A DNA stretch of 64,000 nt from positions 10,194,173-10,258,172 of the forward strand of contig NC_021683.1 in the NCBI RefSeq assembly GCF_000247815.1, written 5' to 3'. This DNA is from Ficedula albicollis (taxonomy: Eukaryota; Chordata; Aves; Passeriformes; Muscicapidae). Below the pieces are notes generated by a model, which ran no database searches, was not told the origin of the DNA, and saw nothing but the letters and a program-made list of their open reading frames with translations. Shown one piece after another: positions 46,555 through 59,190 of the stretch. The translations under genes and the position numbers were made by a program. The stretch's first letter is position 1. Every line of letters starts with the position of its first letter.

Positions 46555-46571
46555 AACAACAACAACAACAA
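46555..46571. repeat. (AAC)n microsatellite
   Basis: This is a short run of about five to six AAC units. Confidence 0.85.
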
Positions 46572-49500
46572 AAGTTAACTTCTCAAATGGCCATATCCAT
46601 TAAGGAAGTCTGAATATTTCTTAGCATGTGAAGCTAAGCTCTAGATACAGCTGCCCACATACACAAACAGAGGAAGGGAAAGCCATAATTGAACAGGACC
46701 CTAACAGTCTGTGAGAAATTTAAACCCCTCTGGGTTGCTGCTCTCTGGTGGAGGTGTCCTCCAGGCTCTGGTTAATGCAGAACCCCTGTGCCACAGCCTG
46801 GAGCACCTCCTGGCCTTGCCCAGCTGCAGCTGGGGGTGGCAGCATCTGTGCCCTGCAGCTCCTGGTGGGAGCCATAAGACAGGATTTCACTCGGAAGGAA
46901 TGTCCTGGTGGGAAGCAGCCTTTGGGCAATGTGTGACAAATGTCTCGTTGAATAAACTGGCTGTGCTTGCCAGAAGTGCAGAGCAATGTAGGCTACCCTG
47001 CAAAGTGGGCAAGCTTAGAAGTTTGTATTTTTGACAGCAGGAAAAAAAAAAAAAAAAGAAAAAGGAGAAAGAAATTAAATGACACATTGCCCTGGCTGTT
47101 CATGTATGAAGGGGATAGAGGAATTGAGATGTTTTATAATAATAACTTTGAATTTTCAGTAATTGGCCAGTACAACCACAATATTTTTTTTTTTTTCTTT
47201 CTGAAATTTAGGTCACTATATGATGATTTGGTGTCCTGTAATGGACACCCTAAACTTTGGCTCTGCTTAATGTCCAGTCCAAATCTTGTGATTTAGACCT
47301 GTTCTTGGGCTTCTGGAGTTTATTTCAGCAGACAATTCAAGTCAGATGGGACTTTTTTGATGTGAAACTAGTGTGGGATAGAGGGATTGAGTTTATCTTC
47401 AGAATTATTTTATATGTATCCCTGATTTTAAAGACAGGCCATCTTTAAATATTTTACTACAACACAGAGAAAAGTATTTGTCATAGTGATTGTAATGAAA
47501 GCCAAAATTTAGAGGGCTCTGTGCTGGAATGTTATGTTATTACTTCCAGCAGTAGATGCAGCTTGTATGCTTCTGTTTCAAAAAACTATTAAAGCAGATA
47601 TGAAGTTATTTTAAATTTAAGTTATTTCATGGTATAATCTGGGCACTCAAATGGGGATGCTCTTGGAGAAACACTGCAGAGTGCAGTGCTCACAATGGGG
47701 ACCAGTACTTTGAAGTCCCAGGCCGAAAGGCCTTGTATAGCTTCAGCCTTGGTTGAGTAAATATGGGCAGTCCATAGTTGTTTTCTGAGGGGTATTTTCC
47801 TGTGACCTTCAAACAGCCTTTCTGTGTATTTATTTTCTCTTTGAAAACAAAAGTTTTTGTGTGAACTTGTTTTAAAATGAAAAAATAAAATCTAAGTAAA
47901 ATGTGCTTGAAATGCTGCAAGGCAGCAGTTTCTGCTTTGCTCTGGTCATGATGATTGGTTTCTGTTCCAAAAGCCTCTGGATACCAAATGCAGGCAGGCA
48001 GGTAAGTGCTGAATGAGAGGAAGAAATAGTGTTGGGGCTTTGCTATTTGCTGTGGAGTTTCCTGCTAGTGCAGCACAGAAAGTCTATGGCTTGGCAGGTC
48101 TGCACAGTGTTATTTAACACATCATAAATGCTCCAAAGTGCCCTTCCCAAGGTCAGATATCTGCAGTCAACTCGAGAGTGATTCACAAACGTGAAAGAAT
48201 GAGTGTGAAAAGCCAGAGGATTGTTTTTGAAGTGCCTCAGTAGCTCCGGTTAGTTGCAAGCCCTGGTAACTGTGGTGCAGTATTGCTTTGGGGGATGGAT
48301 TGACTCTGGAAGGAGCAGCTCTCCTGTCTTCAGATTGCCAGCTGGGTGCAGGCACTGGAAGTGTTCATGGATCTTGAACTAAGTGCTGGCTTGGATGTTG
48401 AATTTTAAGTTAGTACGTGGCTGTAAGCCTTGGACTGGCTGAGACAGTGGCACTGCTGCATCTACAGCTGGGAGGGCAGGATGGAACAGACACTGCTGCT
48501 GGGCACAGTCCCAGATCCAAACATGGCAGGAAAACCCTTCTTTGAGTAACCTGCTCTCACTCTCCTACTCTTATCTTCAGGCTTCACCTACAACTGTAAA
48601 CAGCCTGACTTGAAAAACAGCAGAGTTTTGGGAAGATTTTTGATCTCAAGTATGGGAGTGGTGGTAAAAGAGTACTTAGTCTTGCTTATCCTAAAGAAGT
48701 TTATGGGATTTCACTTCTTACCAGGATCAGGATTTGCAGTGTGAACACCTCATTCTTCAAATTGTCTCCATGTGAGATGCCTGACCCCCATACAAAAAAA
48801 ACACCCAACAAAAGCCCCCATGGGCCATGTCAGTGGCACTGTGAGCTCACTGTGGGGTTCTGCAGGGACATGTGGCTCTGGAGGATCCATCTGTGAGCAC
48901 GGGGAGAAAGGGAGTGGCATTTAAAGCTCAGTGACATCAAGGAGCACTGCAACACTCGTGCACTGGGGCAGAAGTGCCACCAGGGGATGTTCCTGTTCCT
49001 TCACACTGAGTTGGCTCCACATGGCCAAGCTCTAACCCTAGAACAGATCTGGTGCAGCTCTTGGTGCGTTTCTCCTACTGAGGCAAACATCTCTGCTTGC
49101 TGCTCCCAAGCAGAGGAAGGATGTTAATGCTGAGCTTCCCTTCCTCTCTTTGTCAGGCTCTTGCTTTATCCTTAATCACCCGAACTGTGCTGAAGGCTTC
49201 ACTAGAGTTTGACAAGTCAGCTTTATTCTGAAGGGATGGCTTCCTGCCAGTTCTCAAAATTGTGGATCCACATGGGAGAGGCATCTTGAAGAGGAAAGAA
49301 AACTCTGCTGTAAAATATTTCTTAAGTTAGTCTTCCCGTGGAGCATTCCCTAATTGAATCCTACCATAAAAAAAGTGACTGGTCAGGGCACCCTTAAATT
49401 AGTTAATGAGGTTTTTTTTTTTTTTTTATTCTGAGAATTCTCAGCTATAATGACATCATGTTAAACTGTGATGTACAAGGGCTAAAAGACAAGGGAATGC

Positions 49501-52414
49501 TGCAGCTTTACCCCTTTTTTATGATTAAAGAAATCAAGGTCATCTAAATGAATTCAGGGAATTTATTATAACAAAGACATCAAAGCATAGCATAACTTTG
49601 TCTTCACAACATTTGTAAGATTCAATATTAGTCATTCAACTTGGGGAATAAAATTTGATGTGTGCTCATGTCAGTGCTGTAAACCCTCAATTGACATCAT
49701 GAATCTGAGCTTTCTCAGTGTTTGATTGAAAGTTAACTGTACAGGTTTCTTTTTTTTCCTCTATTAACTCATTTTCTTCTTTGCACATCCTCTAGGGCTT
49801 TCACTAATTATATCTTTCACAGTATTTAACAAACCCTCAAATAAATAAAATATCAAACTGGCAGATCTGGTCAAGTTCTAGAAGTTTGAAGAGGCTGAAG
49901 ACCCTATTGCCCCTAGTTTTATTTTATTGACCTATAGAAGAGAATAAAATACTTTGAAATCTTTGAGGGATATTTTTAAGGATGCTTCTGCTGCTTCTAT
50001 TGGGGATAAATACATTTTCTTTTCAGGGTCCCTGTTGAAATCTGCTAGTTTGGCTCTCAAACACATCTGGAGAAAGTGGCAGAGTAGGAGCTATGTGCAG
50101 AAAATGTTGAAGCGGGTAGATTGAAAAATAATTTGGGAACAAGGAAGAAGTTTGGCTTCAATGTTGCTTGTTCTGGCTAGTGGGAGATTTTCTGTCCAGA
50201 AATTCATCCAGACTGGAGGTTGCAGAATGTATATTTATAGCAGTTGTGTTCCACAGCAGGATTATGAAAGGATTTGTGAGCATGGGAGAACTAGTTTGGG
50301 TCCAGCTCATTTAAGAGGTCACACATTGTGTTCCACTCAATAGTAGGACTGCATTTTGTTCTGAAATTATTCTCTTTTGGAAGGGCTGTTTTATACTTGA
50401 AAGGAATGCTTTGGACCTCCTGTGAAATAGAAACTACTGTTCCCATAAATATGAAAGAGAAAAGAAAATCTCAAGTCCTATGCTTTATTATTTCTTTTGG
50501 GCAGGTATTACAGAACTCCCAGTTTCTCCTGTCCTGTTGCTCCTTTACTTGTATTTGATAGTGTTTGTTTCTGGTGTTTTTGTTTTTGGGGGGGGTGGGT
50601 GTTTGGGTTTTTTTTTTTTTATCTTATTCTTCTTTATTTTTTCCCACACTAATCCCTTCCCCTGCTGAAGAAAATTCCAACATTTTTCTTTTTGATGTTG
50701 TCAAGATGATGATGCACAGCTTGTAAAAAGACAGATAAAAGAACCAGTCTTGCAAGAGAGTGTGAAGCACCTCTATACTTGACCACGGTGTATAAGAGAG
50801 GAGTATTGTAAAAAATCTAATAAGCACAGGGATTTTAAGTTAAATTTAAAAGGCATAAAGTTAACTGCATTTATCAGTTTGTACACTTGAGTCACATCAG
50901 AGGAACCACTGCATCCTTTGGATAGATGCAGGTTTGAAAGAACAGGTGTGGGATTGATCCCTTTAAGTCTATTGACTCCTCTCCCAAAGTTTGACTTTGG
51001 ACAGCAGTGACTGAAATATTTTACCCACGGAAACATTACAGAAGCAATCTCTTAGTTACCAAACCATGCTAGCACTGTTCTGAAACTAGGAACCATTTAG
51101 CAGCACAGTTTATTAGAAGGTCAAACATCTCATGAAGCCTTTATTACTTCCAGTATTTATATGGCTAAATCAATTTTTATTGTTCCTTGATTTCCTTCCG
51201 AAATTTAAGGACTTGGTAATTTACAGGTTCAGCTTAAATAGCCATGATGAGATCACAAATGTATCTGCACAGCCACTCACGGAGTGGTTTAGGGTTTTGG
51301 CTTTGCTTAAAGGAGTCATCTCTTGCAAGGTCTTCTTCTAGTGGGATATTTTTTCTCTAATGACAGGTGAATATCCCATATAAAGGTATGGGAACAAACA
51401 TTTGGGACTCTTTAAAAGAAATCAGTATCTTTGATCTTCCAGAAAATTTGGTAGTTTTCTGTAGTCTGTCCTGATATTCTGTCTCATAGAGTTACACCAC
51501 AGCCAGGAACAGAAATTGAAGACAGTAGTTTGCCAGACAATTTTGAACTGAAAATAATGTCTGGTTCAAATTTAGATGAAAATTTTAGATTTTTCATCTC
51601 TGCTCTCTTTTTGTTGAGGTAAGAAGACCAGTTAGCTTTGAACTGAACTGAGATTAGGGTGTGATCTAAAGCCTTTGCAGGACAATCCCAGTGATCTGTG
51701 ACTGATGTGTGTGGTAGAATCACAGTTAGGGTTCCTTGAGTATCTGACTAGGTTTATTTGTTTGGGTTTTTTAAAGTATTAATAGAAATGTAAAACCTGA
51801 AAGATTTGAATGCAAAGTACAGTTCAGAAAAAGCTGCAGAGTCTCCTCTTGTGGTGGGACAGGCAAATTCCTCACTCTGTAGATAACCAGAAACCTGGAA
51901 ATACTAGAAATGGGCAAGACTTCAGTAGCAGGAAGTGCAAGATGTTGTATTTACAGATGAACCTTGGAAATTTTCATTTTGCACTTGGGTAGCTCAGTGA
52001 CCACCAGATTAGTGATACCTGGCCATCTTTGCTGCCCACTTTGTCTGATTAATTCTTTATGTGGTGTTCAATGCAGTATTTTCCTGAATTTATGAAAAAT
52101 GGAGAAACTTTGCTGTTGTAAAACCAGTTCATGGCAGGATGAAGATAAGGATAAGCATGAGGTGGTAATAATCTTTGGGTTTTTTTCAGGTTGATTTCAG
52201 AATTTCTCTGAAAGTCTTCATCAAAACTATTCCTGTTATATGGAAACATATGTCCAGTGCTGCAGATCTAGGAGTGGGACTTGCTGGAGTGTCTGTTTAG
52301 ACAAGCCTGTGCCTTTAGGTGCCGCCTAAAGCACAGATCAGTAAAGTGAGATGCATTCTCACTCCCAGAAGCATATTTGCAGCTTGGGAGGTAGCTAATA
52401 CATATTTTAAGTAA

Positions 52415-52421
52415 GTGTGTA

Positions 52422-52454
<33 letters not shown>

Positions 52455-52455
52455 G
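52415..52455. repeat. Compound (TG)n(TA)n microsatellite
   Basis: A GTGTGTATGTGTGTGTG run passes directly into about eleven TA units. It is a typical compound dinucleotide repeat, able to form Z-DNA or cruciform structure. Confidence 0.95.
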
Positions 52456-54456
52456 TTACTTGCTCTTCAGAAGCACATGCTTTTCTTCTATATTATAGAA
52501 AACCAAAACCAGGTAATTTTGCATGATTTGAAAATGTGCAGTGGTTAACTATCACTGCACTGGTTGGGGTCATAGGATGGAATTGGAAATACCATATGCC
52601 ATTGCAGTAGTAAAAAGAATAAGGGGAGAAATTGGCACTCCCCAAAAATCTTCATTAAATGCCACTTGACAAAGACAAGTGAAGGTCCAAATCCTGTTAT
52701 TTGCAACTGATTTTGTAGAGTTGAATTGGGTATTTTCTTACACTGCAGTTGCCTGCATTCTTAACAATTGGCTCATGGCCTTTGGCCAAGAAGCCAGTGT
52801 GTTCTGGGTTTTAAATGCGTGCAATGATGTTTTTGTTGGCCCTAAGTATCTTCACTGCTGTAAGGATTTCTGCAAGGCTGGCCCAGTCTCTGAAGGACTG
52901 TGCAGAGCTGTTTCAATCTTGGTGCCAGCTGTGTGAGGTGAAGCTGCAGCCACACCCTTTGTGCACATATTGCTCCTGGCAGCCACTGCAGCCCCTCTTA
53001 GCTCCCTTCCAGTGCTGAGCTTCACCACTGATGGGAGAGCACTCTGCTCCACTTGCAGCTCTTTCAGCAGCCTTCAATTTGCAAACCAGCGAACTTTTGC
53101 AAAAATTACACTTTATTTCTTTGATAGTATACTGAAAATATTTCACATCTTCCCCTGAGCGCTATGTTTTTAGTGTTTGGTTTTTTTGGTTTATTTTTCT
53201 TTTTTTTAAATATATTTTTTTCTTTAGATTTTGGTTAAAAATTACTTAATTTGGAGCTGGAATTAGGTTTTGTACTGCAAAATGCAGCTACCTATTGTAA
53301 TGCAGCCTTATAAGAGCAGCAGACTGCTGTCTCCTTGCCTAGGATTTCTCATTGTTTCCTACTTGTGGTCAGGCAGCATAGAACCAAACTGATTTTGAAT
53401 TTGATGAAAGGTGTGAAGGCAGCAGCAGGTTTTGTAGAAGTTAACTTTAATATAAATCTACTCCTTAGTGTAACCTAGTAGTGCTAGGAAGCATAGGTCC
53501 TGTAAGTTTGATGCTGAACAATAATTTAGAATATACCAAAGGAACTTAGGGCACATTTTTTGTAAATTGTTTCCAGGCCTTCGTTTATTGCAATGCGTGT
53601 TTTAAAATTTTTGCAAATACTTAAGTTTTAATTGCCTTGAAAGCAGCAACCAAACCAGAGACTTATGTAATCACAGAGCTGTGAATATAGGTGGTCTAGG
53701 AAACAAATATTCTCATAGAGTCAAAATTTGTTAATTAACTGCTTGTTTATGTAGTGACAAGAGGTCAAATGTTGTTCTTCTGACTTTGAAAGTTATCTTT
53801 GCTTTCCTTGAGTCTTAGCACTGGCTGGGACACACCTTGGGTGGGGCATTCACGCACTTGTACTCCACGATTTAAAGAGTCTGGCAAATATGAATTGAAT
53901 ACATGGGGCCAAACTGGTTGACCTAGAGTTGTCAAGAAGTAAGGCAGCTTTTGGTGAGTAGCTTGTGGTAAATCAGGGAATCGGTTACCTAGCATGAATA
54001 GATTAGTAGCACTTGACTGGTTCTAGGCTTTCCTTTCAGTAAGATTTATTTAAAACTGTTTTCATATATGATTCATATTTTTTAATCTCTGAAATTCAGA
54101 AGTTTAAGGTAAAAAAAAAAAAAGGCACTGCTTAACATAGGAAGACAGAATCTGTTAAGCAGCAATGACTTTAATGGTTTGGGGGGTTTTTTTGGTGCAA
54201 ATTATGTTAAACAAAGCAAGGTATTTTTTCCTCCCTACAGCTTTGGTTTAGACTTACCAGAAAGATGTGATCTGGATTCAGTTTTGCTCTCCAAAGTAGG
54301 AAGCATTTTTTGTGAAAACTTGTGTTCGTCTATATGAGAAAACTTATATTAGATATGCTGGGCACGCTTGCATGGGGCCAGAGCAACTTTTTTGTAGGCT
54401 GGGTAAACCCTCCACGTTTCACGCTGTGCTAATGTGGAATGACAGCTTGGTTTGAA

Positions 54457-54471
54457 GTGCCCTCTAGTGAC
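54457..54471 (-). promoter_or_regulatory. Strong CTCF-like motif
   Basis: On the minus strand the site reads TCACTAGAGGGCAC. It matches 11 of 12 positions of the core CCASYAGRKGGC that I use from memory. It lies within a locally CpG-enriched patch, which adds some weight. Confidence 0.45.
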
Positions 54472-55652
54472 AAATGGGATTTCGGATGAGGCGGCTGAGA
54501 TAAAGCCAGCTAGAGGAAGAGCGGGCTTCAAAGCCGGGTCACCTTTTGAGAACGATCATTATTGCCCTAGTTTATTAATTCCTGCTCTGGCAGCACAGTG
54601 AGCAGCAGTAAATAAGGATGTGGTAATACTTGCCAGGAATTCTTCCAGCAAAGTTTGTGGATACAAGGAAATAACACGAAAAGAAGCTCCTAAGGAAATT
54701 TGTGCAACTAGAACCAATCAGAGTGTGAACTCTGAGCAGCTACAGGTGCAAAGGTTTCTCGTAGACGTGTTCTGGCTGTTCTTGAGGAAGATGCTTTTAA
54801 GTAAAACTTAAATTTGTCTTTCCTGGACTTTCTGCTGCAGTTGAGAGAGATGTTACTTTGATTTGCAGCGAGATTTGACATCAGACTGGGGAAGGTGCAG
54901 TGGTGTGGCTCCAGGCTCCTGCAAAGCCACCTGGTGAGGATTGTGAGCCTAAAGCAGAGCATGTGTCACTCTGGTGCCATGTCTGCAAAGCCAGCACTGA
55001 TCTGCCACAGGGTGGACTTCACCAACTGTGTAGAATCAAGAAAAGTGTAATTTCAGAACTTTAGTGAGTGTACTTTGTCTGAGAAATGACACCAGAGAAT
55101 TAAATAGACTGGTGGGGACAGTTCACTGTGGAGGTGCCATACCTGAGCTTGAGGTTTATCCCCTTCTGATTCCTACTCCTTTTTAATTCACTTATTTTCA
55201 GGGGTGCAGCTTTAAGGTGTTTGTTCATGGAAGTCCTGTGCTTCCAGCCAATGCATGCATAGGGAAAGCATATAGTGCAGTGTCACAAAACAGTAAAATG
55301 AAATGAATCCTCACCTTTCATTACAGAGATGCTGAAGGTGCCCTTTTCCTCTTGCAGTAACTGTCAGTGTAATAAAATGCTCTCTGAAATACTTTGCAAA
55401 GCAAATGCCCGTTTCTCATATATTATTTTATTCGTATTATTATTGTGAATGAAGGAATATTAGTATTTAATGTACTGTAATGACAGAATTTTCAAAATAA
55501 CTCAGTGTTGGAAGTATAAAACCATGTATTTATGTAATATTTTTCATGTCTATCAGCTAGAATGAGGAACCAAGAATCCTTGGAACAGATTTTCCCAGGA
55601 TAGCAGACATTAAGCAGCAGGAGTCCCCAGCCCTTATTTTTATTCCATTGCA

Positions 55653-55667
55653 CCATCTAGTGGGCAC
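55653..55667 (+). promoter_or_regulatory. Moderate CTCF-like motif
   Basis: The plus strand reads CCATCTAGTGGGCAC, matching about 9 of 12 core positions. The orientation is opposite to the 54457 and 59175 sites. Confidence 0.25.
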
Positions 55668-58600
55668 AAACACCCAGGCCCTGGGATGGGGCTGTCAAAG
55701 CCATCTCCCTTGGCTGGTGTGTGCATCCAGCCCAGCTCCTCTTGGGTGCCAGTGCCTGGAGACATTTAGAGAGGCAAGCAGAAGTTTAAATACTGTATTT
55801 CCCACGAAGTGCTGCCGTCAGAAGGACACGGTCTGAGGCAGCAAGCAGCTCCATCCTGCAGTGTGTTCACCAGGCTCCCTCTGAACGGGATTCTGCAGGA
55901 GCTGTAACACAGAAAAACATTTTCATTATCTGCCTCTCCATGAGGATAGCTGGGATTCCTGGTGCAACATGACAAATCATAGGTGTCCTGAAGCAGAGCT
56001 GTTGCTGGAGTGTAGACACATAAAAACGTAGTTGGGAATCACCTATGGTTTTTGTAAGAAATAGATGCTTCTTTTGTTTGCTCACCTGCCAAAAGATGTA
56101 AAATCCTTATGAAAATAGGTCAGTTAAAAACTTCACCTAAATTAGTTGTGGAAATAGAGATAATGGGAGAACAACAGACTGGAAAAACACATTTTCTACA
56201 TTTACCGAGGGTCCACTGTTTTGTGATAAAAAATTAAGTGCTTTCCATCTAGTGACCCTCAAATGCTTTACAAATGCAGCTACCACACTCTCTGTAATTA
56301 TGTTGCATTCTCTTATCTGTAATCTTTCTATCTTCTTTTCTGTAAAAGAAAGCATTGAAAATTCAATCTACCTTTTAATTAAGAAATAAACAACAGAAGT
56401 CACTGGTATGGGATGTCTGGGTAAGTTACTACCTTGAATTCAGTTTGCAGGAAGCCCAAGAACTCTGTATATTGCTATGATAGCAAGTAATGTTGGGTAT
56501 TTTTAATATCACAGTGTAGAGTATCTCAGGGCCAGTGTGGGTTACAATTCTATGGTTATGGTAAAAACTGGATCATACAAAGGGATTTTTTTCCTCTTGG
56601 AGAAAACCAGAGGTCATATTCAAGTCACTGTGGTAATTCTTCTGTCCTTCTTTCACATACTCTGCACTATTCTTTTCAGTACTTTCCTTTGAAGGATGAT
56701 TTTTAAGGAAATGCATGTATTTGAAAGGTTTCTCCAGATAAAGTAGACCATTTGGCCATTTGCAACATCTGAGAAATCAGTCAGGATCATTTCCTGTTCC
56801 TCCCAGAGGTTAAAAGCTTTTTCAGTCAGTAATAGCTATACCTAGCATAGCTGATCTCTTGCAAAAGAGAGGGAAAAAAAAGGTTCCAAGAAAATGCTCT
56901 TTATTTTGAGAACAAGTTTCAGTCATGGCACAGGGAAATTTGGCTTAGCAAGTTTATTTTTTAGTAAAACATCCTGGGAATAGGAAGAGTCTTGGGCCTT
57001 AAAACACTGCCCTTTTCCCTATTGGTTTATTGGGGATGGATGAAAGAAGAAAAATTATTCATAGCTTAAGATTTTGGTTTTGCTGTATTTGCAAAGCTCA
57101 CTTAGAGCTGTGTGTTGAAGCATTAATACAGGTGAGAGTTGGTTTTTTTTTTGGGTTTTTTTTTTTTTTTTTAGTTACTGATCCATCCAATTTTCTGGTC
57201 ATCTAAGTGGGAGAATCCTTTCTAATAGGAGATGAAAATTCTCCATATTGTCTGTTCTTTCCCATGTAACAGCAGGTTTCTAGGGTTAATAAGGGAATAG
57301 TATTCTTGTGGTTTAAAATAGCATTGTCTTGTAACAATTTCATGACATGTTCTCCCCAAAAAGATAATCTGTCCCAAAATAGAAGTCTTTAGTGTGTTAC
57401 TTAATGAATTTCCTGGTTTTTTTCAAAGAGGGTAAAGTTTTGCTGGAGTTAAACTTTGCTTCAAAACAGCTGATGCTTGAAAACTCTTGTATGGCTTTGC
57501 AATAACTTTGGTTAACAATTCAAATTAATAATGAAATATTGAAACATTTAAAAAGAGAATGTTCAGTTCATCTGATCTACATTTTGTTTGTTGCTTACAT
57601 TTTATGTCTTCATTTCAGACATTGTCTTCACTTTCAGTGAGGATGTGGAGGGATGTTTGTCTTTTTGTTGTTGTTTTACTTTAATATGGGCTTATGGGAA
57701 GGAAGAGTGAGACAGTTGTGGCCAAACCTGAGTGTTTTCTGCTCTGCTGTGCCCAAGGAGGAGTTCCCCCAGGCCATGGAGGTACTGGGGTACCAGGAGC
57801 AGCTGCATGGGGTGACCAAAGCAATGTCCTTGGTTTGGCGTGGCTGTGTTCTCTTGAAGAATTTTTTGGTTTGCCTTCTTTTGGTTTGCCTTGCTAGCAG
57901 TGGGATTTGTCTCAAGTTCATAAAGATCAGGTAACCATTTGTAAAGCTGTGGTGTTCCAAAAGGGCCACATCTTTTTAGCTTTGTTAGCAGTTCAGTGGT
58001 AGCATTGGTGAGGGTGTCCGGCCAAAAGAGGCGTGCTTGGTTCTTCATTTCTCCTGTGGTTCCAAGTCTTTTGAAGTTGCCTAAGCACCACCAGATACAC
58101 AGTGCTGTCTAGTGAGCAATGAAGGAATTATACCTGTGTACTTGATTACATAGAATCAACTTTGCATTTTACTTCTGCAAATTACATGACTGTCCCAGCT
58201 TTGCGCGACTCTGGGCTGAGCTCTTCTATCAAAGGCTCTGCTCTGGGTGTCTAGGTTCATTTCAGCATGAAATCTCAGGATGTCAAGCCCATCTTGAATA
58301 CATTGGAACCAAAGGAAAACGTTTCTGCAGAGCCCTGTGATGCACAAGCAGAGCTCCACACACGGTTCCGCTCTGGAGCGGAGTGCCTTCACGTGTGGTG
58401 CTCCACAAGCAAATCCTGGTGTGTGGGTGGATGTGGCTCTGCACCAGCCCATGGAGCTGTACTAGGTAGTATTGGTGGCACACAATCCTACTTTTGTCTT
58501 CTGCTTTGTGGAAACCATGGCTCTGCATAAAATTCTCCCCTTGTTTTTGTGTTGTCTGAAAAAGTTGGAATAAGTAACTGACTTACCCATACATGCTGGA

Positions 58601-59174
58601 GAGTAGGCTGTAAGGGATTTTCGATCTGGTTATGTAGTTTTTCAGTCTACCCACTTAAATGTGGTGGTGGAGAAACAATCTGAGCAACTTTTAAGTGTCC
58701 TGTCCCTGCAGAGAACCTTTTGTGTGAGGACTCCTCAATCCCAGTGCTGTGCTATGACCTGTATGGAAGGGGTGTGTGCCACTGTGTGCTCTGTTGGTGT
58801 GAGTGTCTTGCTGTACTGAGGACCCTTGTAATATGTTCAAAGCTTCTCTTGCTCAGGGAATAATCATACACACAAGTTGCAAGTGCAGGGTGGAAATGAG
58901 TGACTGTAAAAGGCCTCAGGAGTGAGACTTGCCAGAGCTGCTCGGTACTACTCTGGTACAATCCGGCTTTGAAAAATTTTTAAATCTCCTCCACTGTTTT
59001 GAATTGCATCTGTGGCTTAGCAAGGACTCCCACTTTGTTTTGTGCTCAATTTTTCCCAATCCTTTTCTAAGTGATGCCTTTCCCTCTTCTTATTTCTGGG
59101 TGAGGATATCAGCACAGCTCCTCCGCAGGGCTTGCTTTTCCTGGCACTGCTGCATTAATCGTGCTTCTGCCTAA

Positions 59175-59190
59175 TGCTGCCCTCTGGGGC
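59175..59190 (-). promoter_or_regulatory. CTCF-like motif
   Basis: The minus strand reads CCCCAGAGGGCAGCA, a good match to the central CCAGRGGGC and its 3' flank. It has the same orientation as the site at 54457. Confidence 0.35.

Larger units (their letters stand above)
35393..52414. other. Intergenic DNA, no gene recognised
   Basis: No exon, RNA gene or further transposon was identified. Simple features are an (AAC)n run (46555-46571), a 20-bp tandem duplication (44341-44379), several A or T homopolymers and GC-richer patches near 46730-46880 and 48780-49100. Open frames are short and look like chance. Confidence 0.7.
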
